Origin: Proteiniphilum sp.
GTDB taxonomy: Bacteria; Bacteroidota; Bacteroidia; Bacteroidales; Dysgonomonadaceae
DNA length: 6,127 nt
Assembly: GCA_016649795.1 (NCBI GenBank)
Contig: JAENWZ010000141.1
Coordinates: forward strand, 1-6,127
Direction: 5' to 3'
Part shown: positions 1 to 4,697 of the stretch, piece by piece
Layout: the number at the start of each line of letters is the position of its first letter
How positions within the stretch are numbered: position 1 is the first letter of the stretch
Notes under the pieces: model-generated
What the model was told of the DNA's origin: nothing
Databases searched by the model: none
Seen by the model: only the letters and a program-made list of their open reading frames with translations
Program-made: the position numbers and the translations under genes

Positions 1-596
1 CCCCCACCCCTACCCAATCACCTGCTATCCCGGAATATGCTCCCAACGAGCCGCTTATCACCCAGACCACGGAGCCTACCATCGATGTGGAGGCACAGCG
101 TGAAGAGGAACGACGTCGGGCGCAGCTGGTTGCAGAACAACGTGCCCGTGAAGAAGCGGAGCGCCGCCGTCGTGAAGAGGAGGCCAGGAGAAGCGAGATC
201 AACCAGCAGATGTCGGGTTTATTCGGTGAGAGCGCAGAGAGTCGCGGTAATACCGAAGGTACTGGCACTCAGGGTGTGACCACCGGAAATGCGACTCAGG
301 GATCACCCACCGGCAACGGAGGGATCGGTTCTTACAACCTGGGTGGACGAAGTGTGGGAAGTGGCGGACTTGTACAACCACGCTACACGGTGAACGATGA
401 GGGTACAGTTGTGGTCAATATTACCGTAGATCCTTCGGGCAACGTGATCCTTGCAGAGATAGGACGTGGCACCAATTTACCGAACGCCACTCTTCGCAAA
501 GAAGCATTGAATGCTGCCAAGAAAACCAAATTCAACGCCATTAATTCAGCTAACAACCAACAGGGGACGATCACCTATAAATTTAATCTCAACTAA
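1..596 (+). CDS. tonB: Energy transducer TonB, C-terminal part (5' truncated by window edge)
   Basis: TonB links the proton-motive force, harvested by ExbB-ExbD in the inner membrane, to outer-membrane TonB-dependent receptors. The reading frame (codons from base 3) is open to the window edge, so the N-terminal membrane anchor lies outside. The GTG at 87 is an internal valine codon, not a start. The visible 197 residues fall into four parts. Residues 1-28 are a Pro/Thr-rich spacer. Residues 29-68 are a strongly charged Glu/Arg helix, probably a coiled coil. Residues 75-125 are a Gly/Thr/Asn-rich linker with repeated TGN and TQG units. Residues 125-197 are the TonB C-terminal fold, with the conserved run EGTVVVNITVDPSG, the segment AEIGRGTN and a final strand GTITYKFNLN. 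This matches what I recall of Bacteroidales TonB proteins encoded after exbB/exbD, so those genes are expected just upstream. The family assignment is firm; which TonB paralogue this is cannot be told. Confidence 0.88.
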   Translation, partial: PTPTQSPAIPEYAPNEPLITQTTEPTIDVEAQREEERRRAQLVAEQRAREEAERRRREEEARRSEINQQMSGLFGESAESRGNTEGTGTQGVTTGNATQGSPTGNGGIGSYNLGGRSVGSGGLVQPRYTVNDEGTVVVNITVDPSGNVILAEIGRGTNLPNATLRKEALNAAKKTKFNAINSANNQQGTITYKFNLN

Positions 597-611
597 ATAA
601 AGTCTTTCGTT

Positions 612-1157
612 ATGAAGAAAGTAGCACTATTTTTAGCCAACGGATTTGAAGAAATTGAAGCGCTTGCTACTGTAGATATATTAAGAAGAGCGCAGATACC
701 GGTTGTAACAGTCTCCATCTCCGATGAAATAGTTGTAAACGGAGCACATAATATCCGGGTAATCGCAGACACCCTTTTCAGTGAAACCGATTTCTCTGAC
801 GTGGAGGTCCTTCTGCTGCCGGGAGGGATGCCGGGAGCAAAACACCTCAATGAACATGAAGGATTGAAGAGGCTGATAAGGAAACAGAACGATCGCGGCA
901 ATATGATCGCGGCCATTTGTGCAGCACCGATGGTGCTGGGCGATCTCGGTCTGCTCCGCGGGAAGAACGCCACCTGTTATCCCGGATTTGAGGAGAAGCT
1001 GACAGGTGCAAATGTAACCGGTGAAAAAGTGGTGGTCGACGCAAACATCACCACGGGTAGAGGACCGGGACTGGCTTTCGATTTCGCCCTGGAGCTGGTG
1101 GAGCAAATTGCCGGAATTGAGACACGTAAAGAGGTGCAGAACGGTTTGCTCCTCTGA
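612..1157 (+). CDS. DJ-1/PfpI family protein (YajL-like, class I glutamine amidotransferase-like fold)
   Basis: This 181-residue protein covers a complete DJ-1 domain and is close to the usual family length. The expected landmarks are present: the N-terminal strand followed by NGFEEIEA (Glu16 matches human DJ-1 Glu18), the turn LLLPGGMPGA, and the nucleophile elbow AAICAAP with the reactive cysteine at residue 103 (human Cys106). The late motif GRGPG (149-153) is also there. The position of human His126 is Tyr123 here (TCYP), so there is no Cys-His pair of the human kind. Family members are oxidative-stress proteins or chaperones, and a glyoxalase or deglycase activity has been claimed and debated; the substrate here cannot be inferred. 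No signal peptide is seen, so it is probably cytoplasmic. The ATG at 612 is 15 bp after the tonB stop, with no promoter or terminator between, so the two are probably co-transcribed. That the pair is common in Bacteroidales is from memory. Confidence 0.9.
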   Translation: MKKVALFLANGFEEIEALATVDILRRAQIPVVTVSISDEIVVNGAHNIRVIADTLFSETDFSDVEVLLLPGGMPGAKHLNEHEGLKRLIRKQNDRGNMIAAICAAPMVLGDLGLLRGKNATCYPGFEEKLTGANVTGEKVVVDANITTGRGPGLAFDFALELVEQIAGIETRKEVQNGLLL

Positions 1158-1186
1158 AACTGAATCTGCTCCTACAGAGGAGTTTT
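1149..1186 (+). terminator. Candidate weak intrinsic terminator of the tonB-DJ-1 unit
   Basis: CTCCTCTG (1149-1156) is a perfect 8-bp complement of CAGAGGAG (1175-1182) and is followed at once by TTTT (1183-1186). The left arm lies in the last codons of the DJ-1 gene. The 18-nt loop is long and the T-run short, so this would be a weak terminator. A shorter alternative hairpin, CTCCT (1169-1173) with AGGAG (1178-1182) and a 4-nt loop, uses the same right arm. The rpsA promoter downstream fits a transcript ending near here. Confidence 0.4.
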
Positions 1187-1288
1187 GCATGAAAATTAAT
1201 GGTGCAAAGAGTTCCCTAAAGTTAGACTATTTCCCGCGACGGCAGAGCTCAGGCAAGCCTGGCTCTGCACAATTCGCTTATCGAAATA

Positions 1289-1320
1289 GTTGGTTATTAA
1301 GAAAAAACCAATTATCTTTG
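1289..1320 (+). promoter_or_regulatory. Predicted rpsA promoter (Bacteroides type)
   Basis: The -7 element TATCTTTG (1313-1320) fits the Bacteroidota consensus TAnnTTTG. The -33 element GTTG (1289-1292) lies 20 bp upstream, within the usual 19-21 bp. The sequence continues as CACC, as in many promoters of this group. Transcription would start near 1326, giving a leader of about 58 nt. The -7 element is part of the right outer arm of the nested repeat, and the -33 element overlaps the end of its second arm. Confidence 0.75.
1290..1311. promoter_or_regulatory. Dyad in the rpsA promoter spacer, possible operator
   Basis: TTGGTT (1290-1295) and AACCAA (1306-1311) form a perfect 6-bp inverted repeat separated by 10 A/T-rich bases. 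It fills the space between the -33 and -7 elements, where a bound dimeric regulator would compete with RNA polymerase. A chance match in A/T-rich DNA is possible, and no regulator is identified. Confidence 0.3.
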
Positions 1321-1325
1321 CACCA

Positions 1326-1383
1326 CTTTTTTTCAAACAACATAAAGTCTCACTTATTTAATTTAAATTATCATTAACAACAA
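1326..1383 (+). other. Predicted rpsA 5' leader, A/U-rich, no Shine-Dalgarno
   Basis: From the predicted transcription start to the ATG, the DNA is almost all A and T, with scattered C, and shows no stable hairpin and no AGGAGG-like sequence. Before the ATG stands TTAACAACAA. Unstructured A-rich leaders are typical of well-translated Bacteroidota genes, where Shine-Dalgarno pairing is little used. I see no leader structure like the E. coli rpsA autoregulatory region. Confidence 0.5.
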
Positions 1384-3489
1384 ATGACTGAAAACCTAAA
1401 AAATGTAGCTCCGGTAGAAGAATTCGATTGGGCTGCCTATGCTGAAGGTGATCCCTACAGCAAAGAAAACAGAGAACAACTTACCGAAAGCTACGACAAC
1501 ACGTTGAGCAAAATCAGCGATAAAGAGGTCGTAACCGGTATCGTATCCTCCATGAACAAACGCGAAGTGGTTGTAAATATTGGATACAAATCAGATGGTG
1601 TGGTATCGATGAACGAGTTTCGTTACAACCCTGATCTGAAAATTGGCGACGAAGTAGAGGTCTATATCGAAAGCCAGGAAGATAAAAAAGGACAACTGAT
1701 CCTTTCACACAAAAAAGCCCGTGCATCACGTTCGTGGGATCGTGTCAATGCCGCGCTGGAAAACAACGAAATCATCAAGGGATACATCAAATGCCGTACA
1801 AAAGGCGGTATGATTGTGGACGTTTTCGGTATCGAAGCGTTCCTCCCGGGATCACAGATCGATGTGAAACCAATCCGCGATTACGACTTGTTTGTTGATA
1901 AAACAATGGAATTCAAGGTGGTAAAAATCAACCCTGAATACAAAAACGTGGTTGTTTCACACAAAGCATTGATTGAAGAAGAGCTGGAACAGCAGAAGAA
2001 AGAGATCATCTCTAAACTCGAAAAGGGACAGGTACTCGAAGGAGTGGTGAAGAATATCACTTCTTACGGTGTGTTTGTCGACCTTGGGGGCGTAGACGGT
2101 CTTGTTCACATTACCGATCTTTCCTGGGGACGTATTCAACACCCGGAAGAGGTTGTAAAACTGGACGACAAGATCAACGTGGTTATCCTTGATTTCGACA
2201 ACGAGAAGAAACGTATCGCTCTCGGATTAAAACAGTTAACACCTCATCCATGGGATGCATTGAGTGAAACGCTGAAAGTGGGCGATATCATTAAAGGAAA
2301 AGTGGTTGTTATTGCCGATTACGGTGCATTTCTGGAGATTGCTCCGGGTGTGGAAGGCTTGATTCACGTATCTGAAATGAGCTGGACACAACATCTTCAC
2401 AGCGCACAAGACTTTATGACTGTAGGTGAAGGGGTGGATGCAATAATTCTTACACTCGATCGCGAGGATCGCAAAATGTCGCTCGGTGTAAAACAACTGA
2501 AACCGGATCCATGGGAAAGTATTGAGGTGAAGTATCCTGTTGGAAGCACACATACAGCTACTGTACGTAACTTCACAAACTTCGGCGCTTTCGTAGAGAT
2601 TGAAGAAGGAGTAGAAGGCCTGATTCACATTTCTGACCTCTCATGGACGAAAAAAATCAAACACCCGAGTGAAGTAACAGAGCTCGCCGCACCTATTCAG
2701 GTACAGGTACTCGACATCGACAAAGAAAACCGTCGTTTGAGTCTTGGGCACAAACAACTGGAAGAAAATCCCTGGGATGTGTTTGAAACCATCTTCACTG
2801 TAGGCTCTATCCATGAAGGTACAATCGTGGAATTGCTCGACAAGGGTGCTGTGATTTCTCTTCCCTACGGTGTAGAAGGATTTGCTACTCCCAAACATCT
2901 GGTGAAAGAAGATAACTCTCAGGCACAGGTTGATGAGAAAATGCAATTCAAAGTGATTGAATTCAACAAAGATGCAAAACGTATCATTGTTTCTCACAGC
3001 CGTATCCATGAAGATATCACAGGTGAAGATTCCAGGCGAAAAGGAAAACGCGGTGGCAAGAAAGAGGGAGTTAACGAAACTCAGGCCGCTATCCCGGCAA
3101 TGGAAAAAACCACATTGGGTGATATAGGAGAGTTAGCTGCCCTGAAAGAGAAATTAGACAATCAGAAGGTGGAAGCCTTTAAAAAAGAAGCCGCTAAGAC
3201 AGCTGAAGTGAAAACAGAAGCCCCGGAAGCTGAAGCTAAATCCGAAACAAAAAAGGAGGTAGTGAGTAAAGCTGCTGAAACAGAAGTAACGGAAGAGGTG
3301 AAAACTGAAGAAAAGCCCAAAGTTGCGGAAACAGAAGTTGCGGAAGAGGTGGTTGCTGAAGAAAAGCCCAAAGCTGCTAAAGCAAAGTCTAAGAAAGAAG
3401 AGTCCACAGTAGAAGATGCCGCTGCATCGGAAACTGAAGAGGCTGACGATTCTGAAGAAGTGACAGAAGAAGGTAAATCGAAAGAGTAA
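1384..3489 (+). CDS. rpsA: 30S ribosomal protein S1
   Basis: S1 binds mRNA on the 30S subunit and helps initiate translation. The protein has 701 residues and six S1/OB-fold RNA-binding domains, at about 47-111, 127-195, 213-283, 297-371, 384-458 and 471-541. Domains 3-5 are the most canonical, with GVFVDLGGVDGLVHITDLSW-type cores. Linkers with an x-Pro-Trp motif (HPW 288-290, DPW 375-377, NPW 462-464) join domains 3-4, 4-5 and 5-6. As in E. coli S1, domains 1-2 are divergent; there they anchor the protein to the ribosome. After domain 6 come a basic patch (RRKGKRGGKK, 551-560), a helix TLGDIGELAALKEKL (577-591) and about 110 residues rich in Lys, Glu and Ala. The total is longer than the 557 residues of E. 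coli S1, mostly because of this tail. The ATG follows an A-rich leader, and a strong terminator follows the stop, so it is probably monocistronic. Confidence 0.97.
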   Translation: MTENLKNVAPVEEFDWAAYAEGDPYSKENREQLTESYDNTLSKISDKEVVTGIVSSMNKREVVVNIGYKSDGVVSMNEFRYNPDLKIGDEVEVYIESQEDKKGQLILSHKKARASRSWDRVNAALENNEIIKGYIKCRTKGGMIVDVFGIEAFLPGSQIDVKPIRDYDLFVDKTMEFKVVKINPEYKNVVVSHKALIEEELEQQKKEIISKLEKGQVLEGVVKNITSYGVFVDLGGVDGLVHITDLSWGRIQHPEEVVKLDDKINVVILDFDNEKKRIALGLKQLTPHPWDALSETLKVGDIIKGKVVVIADYGAFLEIAPGVEGLIHVSEMSWTQHLHSAQDFMTVGEGVDAIILTLDREDRKMSLGVKQLKPDPWESIEVKYPVGSTHTATVRNFTNFGAFVEIEEGVEGLIHISDLSWTKKIKHPSEVTELAAPIQVQVLDIDKENRRLSLGHKQLEENPWDVFETIFTVGSIHEGTIVELLDKGAVISLPYGVEGFATPKHLVKEDNSQAQVDEKMQFKVIEFNKDAKRIIVSHSRIHEDITGEDSRRKGKRGGKKEGVNETQAAIPAMEKTTLGDIGELAALKEKLDNQKVEAFKKEAAKTAEVKTEAPEAEAKSETKKEVVSKAAETEVTEEVKTEEKPKVAETEVAEEVVAEEKPKAAKAKSKKEESTVEDAAASETEEADDSEEVTEEGKSKE
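3274..3375 (+). repeat. 51-bp tandem duplication in the rpsA C-terminal tail
   Basis: Residues 631-647 (AETEVTEEVKTEEKPKV) and 648-664 (AETEVAEEVVAEEKPKA) are adjacent 17-residue copies with four differences. The DNA copies are 3274-3324 and 3325-3375, and long stretches are identical, such as the bases for EEKPK. This indicates an in-frame duplication inside the low-complexity tail. Copy number may vary between strains. Confidence 0.8.
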
Positions 3490-3511
3490 CCTGTTTCTCA
3501 AACATATTTGT

Positions 3512-3544
3512 AAAAAGACCGGCTTAAATAGCCGGTTTTTTTTT
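3512..3544 (+). terminator. Intrinsic terminator after rpsA
   Basis: ACCGGC (3518-3523) pairs with GCCGGT (3531-3536), with a possible extra T-A pair at the loop. The stem is followed by an unbroken run of nine T (3536-3544) and preceded by AAAAA (3512-3516), which can lengthen the stem. It begins about 23 bp after the rpsA stop codon. The A-run could give weak termination in the other direction too. Confidence 0.93.
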
Positions 3545-3546
3545 AC

Positions 3547-3579
3547 TTTGTTTCCGTTTTCTATTATTGTATATCTTTG
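3547..3579 (+). promoter_or_regulatory. Predicted promoter of the radical SAM gene
   Basis: The -33 element TTTG (3547-3550) and -7 element TATCTTTG (3572-3579) are both perfect matches to the Bacteroides consensus and are 21 bp apart. They start directly after the T-run of the rpsA terminator. The transcription start would be near 3585, leaving a leader of only about a dozen bases before the GTG start. Confidence 0.78.
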
Positions 3580-3597
3580 TAAGAAAAAAACAGCACC

Positions 3598-4578
3598 GTG
3601 TTCTCAAACAACAAACCATATCGCGATTTTACCGAATTTCTTTCGGCAAAATTCCCCTTCAAAGTACAGAAGATATCCATCAATGCCGGCTTCACCTGCC
3701 CTAACCGTGACGGCATCAAAGGACGCGGCGGATGCACTTATTGCAATAACCAGAGCTTTAGTCCGGGATACGGCAAGCCTGCCAAAACAATATCGGAGCA
3801 GATGGCCGATGGGATCAACTTCTTCTCGCGCAAATATCCGGAGATGAAATACCTGGCCTATTTTCAATCCTACACCAACACCTACGACTCTCTGCAGTCG
3901 CTGACTGAGAAATATGAGGAGGCACTGGCTTATCCCGGTGTTGTTGGGTTGATCGTAGGCACCCGCCCCGACTGTATGCCCGATGAGCTGCTCGATTATT
4001 TTGAGGCACTCAACAAAAGAACGTTTGTGTTGCTGGAATATGGTGTGGAATCGACGCTGAACAAAACACTGGAGAGAGTAAACAGACAACACAGCTATGA
4101 AGAGTCGGCAGAGATGATCAGAAAAACGGCAGAGAGAGATATCCCTGTAGGTGCTCATATGATCCTGGGGCTACCGGGAGAAACAGATGAGGATATTTTA
4201 CACCATGCCGACAGGCTGTCACAGTTACCGTTAACAACCCTCAAACTGCATCAGCTGCAGATTATCAGATATACGGCCATGGCCAGGGAGTACAAGCTGT
4301 TGCCCGAGTCGTTCCACCTCTACGAGCTGGATGAATATATCGATTTGTGCGTAAGCTTTGCGGAACGTTTGAATCCCGAAATTTATATTGAACGTTTCAC
4401 TTCCCAATCGCCCAAGAAACTGCTTATAGCACCCGACTGGGGATTGAAGAATTACGAGGTGACCGAGAAGATTATCAAAAAATTTCAAGAGAGAAATACC
4501 TGTCAAGGGAGATTGTATAAAAAAGAAAAGAGTCCTTCAACGTTAGAGTGTAATAATTTGAATATGCACACTAGATAA
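3598..4578 (+). CDS. YhcC-like radical SAM protein (TIGR01212 family)
   Basis: This is a 326-residue radical SAM enzyme related to E. coli YhcC and to the Elp3-type SAM domain. It should bind a 4Fe-4S cluster through Cys34, Cys46 and Cys49 (C-x11-C-x2-C, within FTCPNRDGIKGRGGCTYC) and cleave S-adenosylmethionine reductively. Other family motifs are GTRPDC (121-126), LLEYGVES (145-152), GLPGE (191-195), TLKLHQLQII (214-223) and the C-terminal RFTSQSPKK and LIAPDWGL. To my knowledge the physiological substrate of this family is not settled, so none is given. The start is GTG at 3598: an in-frame TAA at 3580-3582 closes the frame upstream, no other start lies between, and the residues after it (YRDFTEFL) align with the family N-terminus. 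The core ends near QERNTCQGRLY (297-307); the last 19 residues look like an unconserved tail. The gene stands alone between its promoter and the next gap. Confidence 0.9.
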   Translation: MFSNNKPYRDFTEFLSAKFPFKVQKISINAGFTCPNRDGIKGRGGCTYCNNQSFSPGYGKPAKTISEQMADGINFFSRKYPEMKYLAYFQSYTNTYDSLQSLTEKYEEALAYPGVVGLIVGTRPDCMPDELLDYFEALNKRTFVLLEYGVESTLNKTLERVNRQHSYEESAEMIRKTAERDIPVGAHMILGLPGETDEDILHHADRLSQLPLTTLKLHQLQIIRYTAMAREYKLLPESFHLYELDEYIDLCVSFAERLNPEIYIERFTSQSPKKLLIAPDWGLKNYEVTEKIIKKFQERNTCQGRLYKKEKSPSTLECNNLNMHTR

Positions 4579-4610
4579 ATTGATAGAGAATCATCTATCT
4601 ACACATAAAT

Positions 4611-4628
4611 ATCACTAATAATAGTGAT
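4611..4628. promoter_or_regulatory. Perfect 7-bp dyad next to the receptor promoter, possible operator
   Basis: ATCACTA (4611-4617) and TAGTGAT (4622-4628) form a perfect inverted repeat around ATAA. It is not followed by a T-run, which argues against a terminator for the radical SAM gene. Its right arm meets the TTG of the predicted -33 element of the receptor gene, a position suited to a repressor or an iron- or metabolite-responsive regulator. No regulator consensus was recognised. Confidence 0.45.
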
Positions 4629-4658
4629 TGATTCAAAGAGTGGAATTGCTTTCCTTTG
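4628..4658 (+). promoter_or_regulatory. Candidate promoter of the TonB-dependent receptor gene
   Basis: TTG (4628-4630) and TTCCTTTG (4651-4658) are 20 bp apart. They match the Bacteroides -33 and -7 elements except for T in place of A at the second base of TAnnTTTG. Transcription would start near 4664, about 34 bases before the ATG. The match is weaker than for the two promoters upstream, which would suit a regulated gene. Confidence 0.5.
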
Positions 4659-4697
4659 TATACAGAAGTAGTAAGCTAACACAATCGTCAAAATCCC

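Larger units (their letters stand above)
1200..1325. repeat. 126-bp nested inverted repeat in the DJ-1/rpsA gap
   Basis: Four sets of complementary arms nest about one centre. The outer arms are TGGTGCAAAGA (1200-1210) and TCTTTGCACCA (1315-1325), a perfect 11 bp. Next are ACTATTTC (1226-1233) with GAAATAGT (1283-1290), 8 bp, and GCGA (1236-1239) with TCGC (1274-1277), 4 bp. The core is GCAGAGC (1242-1248) with GCTCTGC (1262-1268), continued by CAGG/CCTG around a CAAG loop with one bulged T at 1249. The order is fully nested, so the strand could fold into one long imperfect hairpin. I see no target-site duplication and no transposase. The right arms overlap the predicted rpsA promoter. It may be a small non-autonomous element, an operator region or a structured RNA; the sequence alone does not decide. 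Confidence 0.7.

Noticed and set aside
87..596. tonB as a complete 169-residue gene starting at GTG 87
   Set aside because: The frame is open to the window edge, residues before 87 form the Pro-rich spacer expected of TonB, and a start here would lack the membrane anchor.
1200..1325. Nested repeat as a tRNA, CRISPR unit or standard intrinsic terminator
   Set aside because: There is no cloverleaf or TΨC-like sequence, no direct repeats with spacers, and the core hairpin is followed by ACAATTCGC rather than a T-run.
1021..1377. 118-residue ORF on the + strand overlapping the DJ-1 gene
   Set aside because: Its first half is an out-of-frame shadow of the DJ-1 gene. Only the part from 1189 was kept, as a low-interest finding.
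3154..3501. Phe/Ser/Cys-rich reverse-strand ORFs opposite the S1 tail
   Set aside because: They are the complement of the Lys/Glu/Ala-rich repeat codons; low-complexity composition keeps the reverse frames open.
3604..4158. 184-residue reverse-strand ORF opposite the radical SAM gene
   Set aside because: The + strand carries clear radical SAM motifs over the same bases; the reverse product has no recognisable domain.
4582..4599. GATAGA-N6-TCTATC hairpin after the radical SAM gene as a terminator
   Set aside because: The stem is only 6 A/T-rich base pairs and no T-run follows. No convincing terminator is visible for this gene.
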